From Arthrobacter sp. efr-133-R2A-120 (GTDB taxonomy: Bacteria; Actinomycetota; Actinomycetes; Actinomycetales; Micrococcaceae), in contig NZ_JARVRF010000015.1 in NCBI RefSeq assembly GCF_030209835.1, positions 98,485-162,484 on the forward strand: DNA of 64,000 nt, given 5' to 3'. Positions 30,586 through 40,470 of this stretch are shown here, in pieces. The notes below the pieces were generated by a model. That model saw only the letters and a program-made list of their open reading frames with translations, had not been told where the DNA came from and searched no databases. The position numbers were made by a program, and so were the translations under genes. The first letter of the stretch is position 1, and each line of letters begins with the position of its first letter.

Positions 30586-31893
30586 TCAGGCGCGGGTAAA
30601 AACATCGGGGACGCCATCGCCGTCGGCGTCCCTTTGCTCCTCCCACGCGACGCTGCGGTAGTGCCGGTTGCGGGCTTTGAGCACGACGGCGGCAAGCACC
30701 GCCGCGGCGAGGGAACCGGCGAGGATGGCCACTTTCGCGTGGTCATCGTGCGGGGAACCGGTACCGAAGCCCAGCTCGGCGATGAGGAGGGAGACGGTGA
30801 AACCGACGCCCGCCAGCATGGCCAGCCCCGCGACGTCGATCCATGTCAGGCCGTCATCCAGCCGCGCGCGGGTGGTCTTGGTGATGAGGAATGTAGTGCC
30901 GAAGACTCCTGCCGTCTTGCCCACCACGAGGGCCAGAACGATCCCTACAGCTACCGGGTCGCTCAGGGCAGCTCCGAGTCCCTCGGCGCCGCCCAAAGCC
31001 ACGCCGGCAGAGAAGAACGCGAAAACAGGTACGGCAAAGCCTGCGGAGAAAGGACGCAAGCGGTGTTCGAAACTTTCGGCGAGCCCGGCCGCAGGTTCAC
31101 CCTTCTTGCCTGAGGCCACGACGGGTACGGCGAAACCGAGCAGGACCCCGGCGACGGTGGCGTGGATTCCCGAGGCGTGGACGAAGGCCCAGGTGGCCGC
31201 CGCCAAGGGGAGTAGCAGGTACCAGCTGCGAACCCGTTTCTGGACGAGGAAAGCAAAGAGGGCCAGGGGCACCGCAGCGGCCAGCAGCATGAAGGGTTCG
31301 AGGCCGTTCGAGTAGAAGAACGCGATGATGCCGATGGCAATCAAGTCATCCACCACGGCCAGGGTCAGCAGGAAGGTCCGCAACGCGGCGGGCAAATGCG
31401 TGTTGATGACTGCCAGGACAGCCAACGCGAACGCGATGTCCGTGGCCGTCGGGATAGCCCAGCCCTTGAGTGTTTCCGCGCCCGAGCCGAGGTTGATGAC
31501 CACGTAGATGAGCGCGGGAAGGACCACGCCGCCCACTGCCGCCGCCACCGGGACGATTGCTTTTGCGGGCTTCCGCAGTTCCCCGGCCACGAATTCACGC
31601 TTGAGCTCCAGCCCGGCGATGAAGAAGAAAACGGCCAGGAGCCCGTCGGAGGCCCAGTGGCCAAGGCTCAATTCCAGATGCCAGGGAGCGTAGCCGATCT
31701 TCACTTCGCGCAGTGCGAAGTAGCCGTTCGGCAGGGGTGAGTTTGCCCAGACGAGCGCGGCCACCGTGGCGGCGAGCAAGAGTGCGCCGCCGACGGTTTC
31801 AGTGCGCAGAATAGCCAGGATCCGTTGGTACTCGGGGAAGCTGGAGCGGCTCAAAACCCTGGAAGGGGCAGCGCGGTGCGGACGGTTCGCCAT
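30586..31893 (-). CDS. nhaA: Na+/H+ antiporter NhaA
   Basis: 435 residues from ATG 31893, preceded by AAGGAG at five bases; an upstream in-frame ATG at 31953 lacks this. It is an integral membrane protein with about 12 helices. The signature aspartates are present in [14 protein letters not shown] (equivalent of E. coli Asp133) and [14 protein letters not shown] (Asp163/164 equivalents). It exchanges cytoplasmic Na+ for H+ for pH and salt homeostasis. The length is slightly above the E. coli protein because of an N-terminal tail and a polar C-terminus ending [15 protein letters not shown]. It converges on the glycosyltransferase gene. Confidence 0.94.
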   Translation of the reverse strand: MANRPHRAAPSRVLSRSSFPEYQRILAILRTETVGGALLLAATVAALVWANSPLPNGYFALREVKIGYAPWHLELSLGHWASDGLLAVFFFIAGLELKREFVAGELRKPAKAIVPVAAAVGGVVLPALIYVVINLGSGAETLKGWAIPTATDIAFALAVLAVINTHLPAALRTFLLTLAVVDDLIAIGIIAFFYSNGLEPFMLLAAAVPLALFAFLVQKRVRSWYLLLPLAAATWAFVHASGIHATVAGVLLGFAVPVVASGKKGEPAAGLAESFEHRLRPFSAGFAVPVFAFFSAGVALGGAEGLGAALSDPVAVGIVLALVVGKTAGVFGTTFLITKTTRARLDDGLTWIDVAGLAMLAGVGFTVSLLIAELGFGTGSPHDDHAKVAILAGSLAAAVLAAVVLKARNRHYRSVAWEEQRDADGDGVPDVFTRA

Positions 31894-31977
31894 GTGGCTC
31901 CTTGGGGAGTTTGGGGTCGACAAAACTGTTGCCGACCAGACTTCCCGGCGCACCTGTGTTCAATTTTAGCCGAGGCC

Positions 31978-32043
31978 CCCAACTCACTCGCATTTGTTGT
32001 CGTTATGAGCCGTCAAAACGACAACAAACGCGAGCTAGTTGGG
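31978..32043. repeat. Intergenic palindromic repeat, copy 1
   Basis: A long imperfect palindrome bounded by CCCAACT and AGTTGGG. The core 12-bp stem TTTGTTGTCGTT (31993-32004) pairs with AACGACAACAAA (32017-32028). A very similar sequence occurs at 54171-54226. It lies upstream of nhaA and downstream of a small membrane-protein gene, both on the minus strand. It may be a REP-like element, a MITE remnant or a terminator. Confidence 0.8.
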
Positions 32044-32056
32044 CTCGGAAGGGGCG

Positions 32057-32278
32057 TTAGGTGAGCAGCCCCGTGATCCCGATGACCGCCGTCGCGAGTC
32101 CGAGCACCATGGAGATGGTGACCAACACGACGTGGACCGTGAGGAACTTCGTGGCTTTCCCGTTGGCGTCGCGGGCACGGGAGTCGGCCATGACGCGGCG
32201 CAGGAACTGTGGCCACACAATCAGTGACCACGCGCCTGCGACGATCAGCACAATCGACAGCCCGGCTGCCAGCTGCAC
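32057..32278 (-). CDS. SCO4848-like small membrane protein
   Basis: 73 residues from GTG 32278, one base after the stop of the upstream DUF2505 gene, so the two are cotranscribed. Two membrane helices (about 4-24 and 47-70) flank a short basic loop (FLRRVMADSRARDANGK). The pattern (W..IVWPQFL and a second helix ending GITGLL) matches the conserved actinobacterial SCO4848 family. Function is unknown. Confidence 0.8.
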   Translation of the reverse strand: MQLAAGLSIVLIVAGAWSLIVWPQFLRRVMADSRARDANGKATKFLTVHVVLVTISMVLGLATAVIGITGLLT

Positions 32279-32279
32279 G

Positions 32280-32777
32280 CTAGTGGCTTTCGAGCCAGGC
32301 CTGGGCCTGCTGGGACTGGATGTTCAAGGCCTTGCCCACCATCGGTTCGGCTGCGTCGGCGATCTTGCCGCCGAGGAATGGAACCGACGACGTGACGGCA
32401 CCTTCGAGCTCGACGCGGGTGTTGCCGCCGTCGGCCACCAGGCGCTGCACTGCGGTGACATCCAGCGGTGCGCCGGAAATCTTCAGGGAGATGTGGCTGG
32501 TCCGGGAGCCGTCGGCCGTCGGGGCGTCCCATTTCTCGGTCTGGGTGACGGTGAGTTTCTCGCCCACGAATTTGCGGGCGATCTCCGGGAGGCGCGTGGT
32601 GGGCAGGGTGCGGACCGTTGTGGTGGTGAAGGGTCCGGCGACGTCGCCGTCGATCTGGAATGATTCCAGCGTGCCGCCGACATACTCGCTCGTGTGGCGC
32701 AGGAAGTCTTCGTCAATGAAAGTAGCTGCTACGCGGTCGACGCCGTAGGGCAGGGTGGTGGATGCGTTCAGGGCCAT
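32280..32777 (-). CDS. DUF2505 family protein
   Basis: 165 residues, a soluble START/SRPBCC-like fold protein conserved in Actinobacteria as DUF2505. Characteristic blocks are the N-terminal DRVAATFIDEDFLRHTSEYVG region and a C-terminal alpha helix. No catalytic residues are known for the family; ligand binding is assumed from the fold. It is the first gene of a two-gene unit with the SCO4848-like protein and is divergent from mfd. Confidence 0.85.
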   Translation of the reverse strand: MALNASTTLPYGVDRVAATFIDEDFLRHTSEYVGGTLESFQIDGDVAGPFTTTTVRTLPTTRLPEIARKFVGEKLTVTQTEKWDAPTADGSRTSHISLKISGAPLDVTAVQRLVADGGNTRVELEGAVTSSVPFLGGKIADAAEPMVGKALNIQSQQAQAWLESH

Positions 32778-32935
32778 GGGGTCCTCCGTGAATATCTCGG
32801 TTGAAAGCTCTTGCGGCTCCCAAACATCCTACGGTGTGGGCGGGGTAGGCTAGGAACGCCCCGGGATTCGAGAGAATTTCGGGTTTTCGTGCTGCCTTTC
32901 CCTATCCGACTTCCCTCTTCCGAGGAGTGCCATCC

Positions 32936-35900
32936 ATGAGCCCCAAAGGCCAACCATCAGCGGTCAACTCCGGAATCAGCCCTGCCGGCACTGTCGCATC
33001 CCTTGATGGATTGCGGCGTGCCCTGGGTGAGGACCGGACGTTCGCGCGGGTCAGGCCTGAGGCTTCGCGGGCGTTCGGCGAACGCAGCAGCGACTACCAG
33101 ATCAGCGCCCCCGCAGGCTTGAGGGCCGCGCTGCTGGCGGAAATGGCCGACGGCCTCGCCTCCCGGAAGCTTGAAGACAGCGCCGTGGTGTTGGCCGTCA
33201 CGGCAACGGGTCGAGAAGCCGAGGACCTCACCGAGGCCTTGGCCGCCTATCTCCCCGCGGACTCAGTGGCGGCCTTCCCCAGCTGGGAAACCCTGCCGCA
33301 CGAAAGGCTCTCCCCGCGCTCGGACACCGTGGGCCGCAGGCTCTCGGTCCTTCGCCGCCTGGCCCACCCGGAGAGCTCGACGGCGGGACCCCTGCGGGTG
33401 GTCGTGGCGCCCGTTCGCGCCGTGGTCCAGCCGGTCGTGGCGGGCCTCGGAGAGCTGGTCCCCGTGACATTGAGGGTGGGGCAGGAAATGCCCTTCAGCG
33501 ACGTGGTACGCCGCCTTGCCGACGCTGCCTACTCGCGCGTGGACATGGTTACCCACCGTGGTGAATTCGCCGTCAGGGGCGGTATTTTGGACGTGTTCCC
33601 ACCCACCGAGGACCACCCGATCAGGGTGGAATTCTTCGGCGACGAAGTGGACCAGATGCGCTGGTTTGCGGTGGCCGACCAGCGTTCGCTCTCGGGTCCG
33701 GCCGTGCACCACCCCAGCGAGTTGCACGCCCCGCCTTGCCGGGAAATCCTCATCACGCCGGCGGTCATGTCCCGCGCCGCGAAGCTCAAGGCCGACATGC
33801 CGGCCGCCGCGGACATGTTGGAAAAGATCGCGGGCGGCATCGCCGTCGAGGGCATGGAGTCCCTGGCGCCGGTCCTGGTGGACGCCATGGTGCCTTTCGT
33901 GGACCAGTTGCCGGCAGGTTCGATCGGTGTGGTCATTGAACCTGAGAAGGTCCGCACCCGCGCGCATGACCTCGCCGCCACCAACGAGGAGTTCCTCGAA
34001 GCGGCCTGGTCCACGGCGTCCGACGGCGGGGCGGCGCCCCTCGATCTCGACTCGGTATTGGGCTCCCAAGCCGCTTCAGCGTTGCACGCGGCCAGTTTCC
34101 AATCCTTGACGGACACCCGGAGTGCGGCGCTGGCCCACGGCGTCTCCTGGTGGTCCATCACGTCGTTGGCGACCGACGAAGACCTGGTCCTCGACATCGA
34201 CGTCCTGAACCTGCACGCCCGTGAACCGCGCGGATACCAGGGCGACGTCGCGGAAATGCTCGAATTCATCGGTTCCCATGTGCGGGACCAATGGCGCATC
34301 GTGGTGGCGACGGACGGCCCCGGGCCTGCCCAGCGCCTCGCAGAATTGTTCCATGATGCTGATATCCCGTGTTCCCGCGTCGACTCCCTGGCCCACGAAC
34401 TCCAGGCAGGCATCATCGAGGTGACCACTGCCGCCGTCGGACGCGGTTTTGTCCTGGACGGCCTCAAACTGGGGCTCCTCACGGAAGCGGACCTCCTGGG
34501 CCGCTCGTCGGCCGGCTCCACGAAGGACATGCGGCGCATGCCCTCGAAGCGGCGCAACGCCGTCGACCCCCTCCAGCTGCACGCAGGCGACTTCGTGGTC
34601 CACGAACAGCACGGGATCGGGAAGTTCGTGGAGCTGATCCAGCGCAAGGTGGCCGGCTCATCTGCCGGTTCCTCCGGGGGAGACGCCGGTCTTCGCGAGT
34701 ACCTCGTGCTCGAGTACGCGGCGTCCAAGCGCGGTGCGCCCGGCGACCGGCTTTTCGTGCCCACGGACCAGCTGGACCAGGTGACCCGCTACGTCGGTGG
34801 CGACACGCCGTCGTTGAGCAAGATGGGCGGGGCGGACTGGGCGAGCACCAAGTCCAAGGCCCGCAAGGCCGTGAAGGAAATCGCGGGCGAGCTCATCAGG
34901 CTGTACTCCGCCCGAATGGCCTCGCGAGGGCATGCCTTCGCTCCGGACACGCCATGGCAGCGGGAGCTTGAGGAAGCCTTCCCCTATGTGGAGACGCCGG
35001 ACCAGCTCACCACCATCAACGAGGTCAAGGCCGACATGGAACGCGAGATCCCCATGGATCGCCTCGTCTCTGGCGACGTCGGCTACGGGAAGACCGAGAT
35101 CGCCGTGCGTGCCGCATTCAAGGCGGTACAGGACGGCAAGCAGGTCGCAGTTCTGGTTCCCACCACGCTGCTCGCCCAGCAGCACTATGAAACGTTCACC
35201 GAGCGCTTCTCCGGATTCCCTTTGCGCGTCAAGCCGCTGTCACGGTTCCAAGGTGCGAAGGAAGCCAAGGAAACCATGGAGGGAGTCAAGAATGGCTCCG
35301 TGGATGTGGTCATTGGCACGCACCGCCTGCTGTCCAAGGACTTCGAGTTCAAGGATCTCGGTTTGGTGATCGTCGATGAGGAGCAGCGCTTCGGCGTGGA
35401 GCACAAGGAAGCCCTCAAAAAGATGCGCACCAACGTGGATGTCCTGGCCATGAGCGCCACTCCCATCCCGCGCACCTTGGAGATGTCCCTCACGGGCATC
35501 CGCGAAACGTCCACCCTGGCCACGCCGCCGGAGGAGCGGCACCCCGTGCTGACGTACGTCGGGCCGTTCACCAACAAGCAGACCTCCGCGGCGATCCGAC
35601 GCGAACTCATGCGCGAAGGCCAGGTGTTCTTCGTCCACAACCGGGTGTCCTCGATTGAGCGCATCGCCGCCCAGATCCGGGAACTCGTCCCCGAAGCCCG
35701 CGTGGAAGTGGCGCATGGTCAGATGTCAGAGAGTCGCCTGGAAAAAATCATCGTGGACTTCTGGGAGAAGCGCTTTGACGTCCTGGTCTGCACCACCATC
35801 ATTGAGACCGGCCTGGATATTTCCAACGCCAACACCCTGATTGTGGACGGCGCGGACAAGTACGGGCTTTCCCAGCTCCACCAGTTGCGCGGCCGCGTGG

Positions 35901-36664
35901 GCCGTGGCCGGGAACGTGCCTACGCCTACTTCCTGTACCCCTCCGAGAAGCCGCTGGGCGAAGTGGCGCTCGAACGCCTCAAGGCCGTCGCGGCCCACAA
36001 CGAGCTTGGCGCGGGTATGCAGTTGGCCATGAAAGACCTCGAAATCCGCGGTGCCGGCAACCTGCTGGGCGGGGAACAGTCCGGGCACATCCAAGGAGTC
36101 GGCTTCGACCTGTACATCCGCCTGGTGGGCGAAGCCGTGGCCGAGTACCGCGGCGAGGCCGAAGAGAAGGCCGCCGACATGAAGATCGAGCTGCCAGTCA
36201 ACGCCCACTTACCGCACGACTACGTGCCCGGCGAACGCCTGCGCCTCGAGGCCTATAGGAAACTGGCCGCGGCCATCACCAACGAGGCCATCGACGAGGT
36301 ACTGGCCGAACTCGTGGACCGTTACGGTGAGCCGCCGCTGCCCGCGAAGAACCTGATCGCCGTCGCGCGTTTCCGGGTGGGTGCCCGCGAAGCCGGGCTG
36401 TCCGACGTCGCGCTCCAAGGCAACTTCATCCGCTTCTCGCCCGCCCAGCTGCCCGAATCCAAGGTCATGCGGCTCAACCGCATGTACCCGGGATCGCAGA
36501 TCAAGCCGGCCCTCGACGCCGTGCTGCTCCCCAAGCCCAAGACGGCAAGGATCGGCGGCCGCGACCTGCAGGACGCCGAAATCCTGGAATGGGCCAACAC
36601 TGTGATCGAAGCTATCTTCTTCCCGGCTTCGCCGACGTCCAGCGCTTCGCAGACCGCAGGCTAA
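32936..36664 (+). CDS. mfd: Transcription-repair coupling factor Mfd
   Basis: 1242 residues from ATG 32936, with GAGGAG at 32922-32927; an in-frame GTG at 32927 overlaps the ribosome binding site. Domains in order: UvrB-homology region (about 1-400), RNA-polymerase interaction domain (FVVHEQHGIGKFVE onward), superfamily 2 translocase with Walker A GDVGYGKTEIA and DEEQ in IVDEEQRFG, helicase motifs with TIIETGLDISNANT and QLRGRVGRGRERAYAY, and the TRCF C-terminal domain. It removes stalled RNA polymerase and recruits UvrA to transcribed-strand damage. The length is normal for Actinobacteria. The next gene follows by three bases. Confidence 0.97.
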   Translation: MSPKGQPSAVNSGISPAGTVASLDGLRRALGEDRTFARVRPEASRAFGERSSDYQISAPAGLRAALLAEMADGLASRKLEDSAVVLAVTATGREAEDLTEALAAYLPADSVAAFPSWETLPHERLSPRSDTVGRRLSVLRRLAHPESSTAGPLRVVVAPVRAVVQPVVAGLGELVPVTLRVGQEMPFSDVVRRLADAAYSRVDMVTHRGEFAVRGGILDVFPPTEDHPIRVEFFGDEVDQMRWFAVADQRSLSGPAVHHPSELHAPPCREILITPAVMSRAAKLKADMPAAADMLEKIAGGIAVEGMESLAPVLVDAMVPFVDQLPAGSIGVVIEPEKVRTRAHDLAATNEEFLEAAWSTASDGGAAPLDLDSVLGSQAASALHAASFQSLTDTRSAALAHGVSWWSITSLATDEDLVLDIDVLNLHAREPRGYQGDVAEMLEFIGSHVRDQWRIVVATDGPGPAQRLAELFHDADIPCSRVDSLAHELQAGIIEVTTAAVGRGFVLDGLKLGLLTEADLLGRSSAGSTKDMRRMPSKRRNAVDPLQLHAGDFVVHEQHGIGKFVELIQRKVAGSSAGSSGGDAGLREYLVLEYAASKRGAPGDRLFVPTDQLDQVTRYVGGDTPSLSKMGGADWASTKSKARKAVKEIAGELIRLYSARMASRGHAFAPDTPWQRELEEAFPYVETPDQLTTINEVKADMEREIPMDRLVSGDVGYGKTEIAVRAAFKAVQDGKQVAVLVPTTLLAQQHYETFTERFSGFPLRVKPLSRFQGAKEAKETMEGVKNGSVDVVIGTHRLLSKDFEFKDLGLVIVDEEQRFGVEHKEALKKMRTNVDVLAMSATPIPRTLEMSLTGIRETSTLATPPEERHPVLTYVGPFTNKQTSAAIRRELMREGQVFFVHNRVSSIERIAAQIRELVPEARVEVAHGQMSESRLEKIIVDFWEKRFDVLVCTTIIETGLDISNANTLIVDGADKYGLSQLHQLRGRVGRGRERAYAYFLYPSEKPLGEVALERLKAVAAHNELGAGMQLAMKDLEIRGAGNLLGGEQSGHIQGVGFDLYIRLVGEAVAEYRGEAEEKAADMKIELPVNAHLPHDYVPGERLRLEAYRKLAAAITNEAIDEVLAELVDRYGEPPLPAKNLIAVARFRVGAREAGLSDVALQGNFIRFSPAQLPESKVMRLNRMYPGSQIKPALDAVLLPKPKTARIGGRDLQDAEILEWANTVIEAIFFPASPTSSASQTAG

Positions 36665-36667
36665 GCG

Positions 36668-37474
36668 ATGATGGGAGGACACCACGCCGCGTCCGGGGCT
36701 GCGGCGTGGATAGCTATCGCTTCAACCGGCCCGTACGCCTTGGGCTGGTACCCGCTGGACGCCACCGGAACCCTCATCGGGGCGATGACGACGGCGGGAA
36801 CTGCTTTGGTGTGCGATTGGGACCACCGCTCAAGCACCATCGCCCACTCACTGCCGCCGTTGTCGAACGTGATCGCCGTCGGGATCGAGAAGGCCAGCGG
36901 AGGGCACCGGCAAGGAACCCATTCACTCCTGGGCGCCTCGGCCTTCGTGGTGCTCGCCGCCATGGCCGCCCAGTTCCAGCTGGATACTCCTGTGGGCCGT
37001 TTGTCCGTGGGGGCCGGGCTGTTATGCATGTTCATGATCAACCTGGCCGCAAAAGCACTGAAGCTGTTCCCGAACTCGGGGTGGCTGGTCAATTGGGTTT
37101 TTGCCCTTGCTATGGCCGGACTGGTGACCTGGTTCGCTCCGCACCAATGGAGCTGGTTGCCGCTGTCCATGCTCACCGGCGTGATAGTCCACATTGTCGG
37201 CGACATGATCACCACCGGGGGAGTGCCGCTCCTGTGGCCCATCGTCATCAAGCCGCCGAAGTTCTGGCGCAAGCTGCCCCTCGTGAGCGGAATCTGGCGG
37301 GCCAACGGCGCATTCTCCATTCCCTTGCTCGGCAAGGCCGGTTCACGGCGGGAATGGCTGGTCCTGATTCCAGTGGGTGGTTACGCGATGGTTGGATTTG
37401 GCCTAGCGGCGTGGGCATTGCTCCGAAACCAGTGGCCGGCGCTCCTGGCGCTCATGCTCGGCTTGGGTGGATGA
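36668..37474 (+). CDS. YdjM-like membrane-bound metal-dependent hydrolase
   Basis: 268 residues with about five to six membrane helices, matching the LexA-binding inner-membrane hydrolase (YdjM) family. Conserved polar motifs are MGGHHAASGAAAW at the N-terminus, CDWDHRSS (about 48-55), HRQGTHS (about 80-86) and HIVGDMITTGGVPLLWP (about 177-193), which would form a His/Asp metal site. It begins three bases after mfd and is probably co-transcribed, giving a loose DNA-damage association. The substrate is unknown. Confidence 0.85.
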   Translation: MMGGHHAASGAAAWIAIASTGPYALGWYPLDATGTLIGAMTTAGTALVCDWDHRSSTIAHSLPPLSNVIAVGIEKASGGHRQGTHSLLGASAFVVLAAMAAQFQLDTPVGRLSVGAGLLCMFMINLAAKALKLFPNSGWLVNWVFALAMAGLVTWFAPHQWSWLPLSMLTGVIVHIVGDMITTGGVPLLWPIVIKPPKFWRKLPLVSGIWRANGAFSIPLLGKAGSRREWLVLIPVGGYAMVGFGLAAWALLRNQWPALLALMLGLGG

Positions 37475-37483
37475 CGGTGGATT

Positions 37484-37503
37484 TCAGAACCTGCGGGTTC
37501 TGA
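37484..37503. terminator. Hairpin between convergent genes
   Basis: TCAGAACC-tgcg-GGTTCTGA, an 8-bp perfect stem between the YdjM-like gene and the convergent adhesin gene. No U-tract. Confidence 0.55.
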
Positions 37504-37518
37504 CGCCGGGACCCGACG

Positions 37519-39963
37519 TCAGAACCTTGACGTACCTGCTGATGTAAACGGCGTTGTGCCGAGTGGGTTCGCAGCCAGGTCGGACAGTCCAGACGGCGGG
37601 GTGTAGGCCGGGGTTCCGGCAACACTCGACGCTAGAGTCCCGGTTTTGTTGGTGCCGAGGACAATCGTGAGCTTGAAGAGGGTCGGATCCCACTGAACCG
37701 AGGAAACCTTCCCGTTGCCCGAGCCCTGGAACGTTGCCGTCGCGGAGCTAACATAGTTTCCGCCCAAGGCCACGGTCCCGATGTTGAGGGAGGGACATGC
37801 ACTGCTGGAGACCGTCAGAGTGTCGTTGGACCCGTTGTCATGGAGGGTGACCACGACATCGCTGTTGCTGTTCAGGACCTGAGTTCCGGTGTTATTCCAA
37901 CCTGGGCAGAACTTGGTCGCATCCATGCGCTCCGAATAGGTAATGGTCACCGAGTCTAAGACGTCAGCTGTGCCAACAGTGTTGCCACCGTTCGACAGTG
38001 CAACCCCTGTCACTGTAGGCGGCACGACGTCCTTCGTGCTGCTTGCCGTACCCGCGGCGCTGACATTGCCGGCGGGGTCCGTGGCTGATGCCGAGTAACT
38101 GATGGCACCGGGGTTGAGCGTGCCCAGGTTGAGTCCACTGATAGACCAGGTCCCCGAGCCCGTCGCGGTGACAGTCTGGCTGACGGTGTGAGTGGGGGTG
38201 CCGACATCCGTGACAGTCAGACTGACTAACGCTCCGGCGTCGGAGGTTCCGCTGACCGGGACACTGGCTACGTTCGCGCCGTTCACAAAGGCAGGAGCGT
38301 TGACCACCGGAGTAGCGGAAACCGTGTCTTTCGTGTTCGTCGCCGTAACGGTGGCGCTCACGTTTCCGGCCGCGTCGGTCGCTGTCACCTGGTAGGTGGC
38401 CGTGCCTTGGTTCAGCCCCGTGAGGTTGAGTGCAGTCGTGGACCATGCACCAGTGCCACTGGCCGTCACGGTTTGTTGCACCGTGTGCGCCGGACCGGGG
38501 TCCGTGACAGTCAGACTGACTGATGTGCCAGATTCGGCGGTGCCGCTGACGGGGACGTTGGCCACATTGGCGCTATTCACGAATGGTGGGACGCTGATCG
38601 ACGGCAATCCGGGCGCGATCGTGTCCTTGGTTTTAGTAACCGTGGTAGTAGTCCCGGTATTGCCGGCGGCGTCCGTGGCGGTGGCCGCGTACGTGACGGC
38701 GCCCTGGTTGAGGGCTGTCAGGTTGAGCCCGGTTGTGGACCATGCGCCGGTGCCGCTGGCCGTCGCTGTTTGCGTTACCGTATGGGCGGCCCCGGCGTCG
38801 GTGACGACCAGGGTTACCGCCGCGCCAGCCTCCGCCGTGCCGTTGACTGGCACGTTCGCAACGTTGGCGCTGTTGACGTACAGCGGGGCGGAGATCGTTG
38901 GGGCGGCCGGGGCCACTGTGTCCTTGATGCTGGTGACGGTTACCGTCGAGCCGGTGTTGCCTGCAGCGTCCGTGGCTTTTGCGGCATACGTGACGGTGCC
39001 TTGGTTCAGGGAGGTCAGGTCGAGGCCGGTTGCCGTCCACGCTCCGGAGCCGCTGACTGTCACTGTACCTGCCAGCGTGTGGGCAGCACCGGGATCCGTG
39101 ACTGTAAGGGTCACCGTTGATCCGGGCTCAGCTGTGCCGTTGACCGGGACAGCGGCAACGTTGGCGCTGTTCACGTACGTGGGCACGATGATCGAAGGCG
39201 CGCCGGGTGCCACCGTGTCGATCTTGATCGCAAGATTCTGGGAGGCGCAGGAGTTGCCTGCGTTGTCGGTCGCGAAATAGGACACGACATGCGTTCCGTC
39301 GCCACTGACGGTAACGGCCGCGTTGGCGGCATTCACCGTGGTCTGGCTGCCGGAATCAACGGCGTAGGTGATCGATGCGACGCCGGAGCCGCCTGCGTTG
39401 TCCTGGGCTGTCAGGTTGACGATGACAGGGCTGCTGTTGTTGAAGCCGGACGCGTTGGGCGTCGGGGAAATGGACGCAACGGAGGCCACCGGCGGTGTGC
39501 TGTCACTGCTGACGGCGTCACTGCGAGGGCTTTCAGCGCCGGTCCAGAGTGCGATGACCGGGGTGACGGTGTAGAACCATATTCCGCCGGGGACGTTGTG
39601 TTCGGCACAACTGAGGACCGTAACGGTGCCTGCGCAGGCCCCTGTCGCAGGGGTTTTGGATCCGCCGGTGGCCGCGTTGTACCGGGCCACGGTGTAGCCG
39701 GTAACGGCCCTGCCGCCCGCCGTCGTACCAGGTGTCCAGCTCACTGAGATATCGGCGCCAGTGGCAGAGGCGGATGGCTTGCTTCCAGGCATGACGGCGT
39801 CCCCGGCGGCAGCGGCGAAGTTGCTGCTGCTGATGGACTGCCAGAACGCGTAGGCCGCCGAACCGATGCCGGACACCAGGAGGATTCCGATCAGTACCCA
39901 CGGCGCACGGGTCCTAAGCCAAGCGACGGTGAGGGGCATGTGGTGCAGTGGTTTAGTGCTCAT
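37519..39963 (-). CDS. Ig-repeat surface protein (adhesin/fibre-associated)
   Basis: 814 residues: signal peptide or signal anchor (20-42, ending AAYAFW), a fibronectin type III-like domain (about 58-150), a bacterial Ig-like domain (about 160-250), four ~98-residue Ig-like repeats (about 250-640) and a C-terminal Big-type domain with YSERMD (about 650-814). There is no LPXTG or SLH anchor. The start of the mature protein resembles the TasA-like proteins encoded just upstream, and the start codon overlaps the stop of the 169-residue protein gene. It is likely the large, variable cell-surface or matrix component of this four-gene operon. Tandem repeat identity suggests rapid evolution of length. 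Confidence 0.85.
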   Translation of the reverse strand: MSTKPLHHMPLTVAWLRTRAPWVLIGILLVSGIGSAAYAFWQSISSSNFAAAAGDAVMPGSKPSASATGADISVSWTPGTTAGGRAVTGYTVARYNAATGGSKTPATGACAGTVTVLSCAEHNVPGGIWFYTVTPVIALWTGAESPRSDAVSSDSTPPVASVASISPTPNASGFNNSSPVIVNLTAQDNAGGSGVASITYAVDSGSQTTVNAANAAVTVSGDGTHVVSYFATDNAGNSCASQNLAIKIDTVAPGAPSIIVPTYVNSANVAAVPVNGTAEPGSTVTLTVTDPGAAHTLAGTVTVSGSGAWTATGLDLTSLNQGTVTYAAKATDAAGNTGSTVTVTSIKDTVAPAAPTISAPLYVNSANVANVPVNGTAEAGAAVTLVVTDAGAAHTVTQTATASGTGAWSTTGLNLTALNQGAVTYAATATDAAGNTGTTTTVTKTKDTIAPGLPSISVPPFVNSANVANVPVSGTAESGTSVSLTVTDPGPAHTVQQTVTASGTGAWSTTALNLTGLNQGTATYQVTATDAAGNVSATVTATNTKDTVSATPVVNAPAFVNGANVASVPVSGTSDAGALVSLTVTDVGTPTHTVSQTVTATGSGTWSISGLNLGTLNPGAISYSASATDPAGNVSAAGTASSTKDVVPPTVTGVALSNGGNTVGTADVLDSVTITYSERMDATKFCPGWNNTGTQVLNSNSDVVVTLHDNGSNDTLTVSSSACPSLNIGTVALGGNYVSSATATFQGSGNGKVSSVQWDPTLFKLTIVLGTNKTGTLASSVAGTPAYTPPSGLSDLAANPLGTTPFTSAGTSRF
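38040..39215 (-). repeat. Four tandem Ig-like repeat units in the surface-protein gene
   Basis: Units of about 290-300 bases encode repeats starting near PTYVNSANVAAVPVNGTAEP and ending ATDAAGNT..TVT..KDT. The first three are closely similar; the fourth is more diverged (CATPVV-type start and a THT insertion). Confidence 0.8.
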
Positions 39964-40469
39964 TTTCGGACCGCCAACGTGACTGGAAGGTGGAACGTGG
40001 CACCCTGGCAGGCCGGCTGGGATGTTGCATCCATGCCCGCCGCCCCGGGGAGGGTGACCAACGCTGTCGAATTCGCGGGGATGGAAACGGACGGGCTGAG
40101 TGGACCGGGAGAGCCGGCGAAGGTGACGCCCGTAGTGGTGCAGGCAGGATGCGCGGTGTCGGCGGTGACGGGTCCGTCGCCCATGACGCTGTACACCTGG
40201 ACCGGGTAGGGGTTCGGGTTGGTCACCCGAAGCACTACGTCGGCTGTCCCACCCGGGATCAGCATCGACGTCGGGGTGTCACCGGGAACGAGCGCGTCGA
40301 CGGTCACCGTTTGCATGTCGCCGGTGGCAGCGGAGCCGCTGCCGGAGCCGTTCGTGGCCCAGTATGCAAACGCCGTCCCCGTACCGAGTGCCAGGGTGAG
40401 CGCGCCTGCCAGGAATGCGGCCTTGACGCCCCGGCCTCCGCTGATCTTCAGCCGTCCGTTGGAAGTCAT
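39960..40469 (-). CDS. TasA/camelysin-like secreted protein, 169 residues
   Basis: Signal peptide of about 37 residues ending TAFA, then YWATNGSGSGSAATG, the same mature N-terminus style as the 151-residue protein upstream (YWTTTGTGSGGAANS). The rest is a predicted beta-sandwich ending QPACQGATFHLPVTLAVRK, matching the C-terminal CxGAT block of the other two operon proteins. The pattern fits SipW-type signal/TasA-CalY proteins that assemble extracellular fibres or act as surface metalloprotease-like proteins. One base separates it from the preceding gene. No dedicated SipW-like signal peptidase gene is present here. Confidence 0.75.
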   Translation of the reverse strand: MTSNGRLKISGGRGVKAAFLAGALTLALGTGTAFAYWATNGSGSGSAATGDMQTVTVDALVPGDTPTSMLIPGGTADVVLRVTNPNPYPVQVYSVMGDGPVTADTAHPACTTTGVTFAGSPGPLSPSVSIPANSTALVTLPGAAGMDATSQPACQGATFHLPVTLAVRK

Positions 40470-40470
40470 G

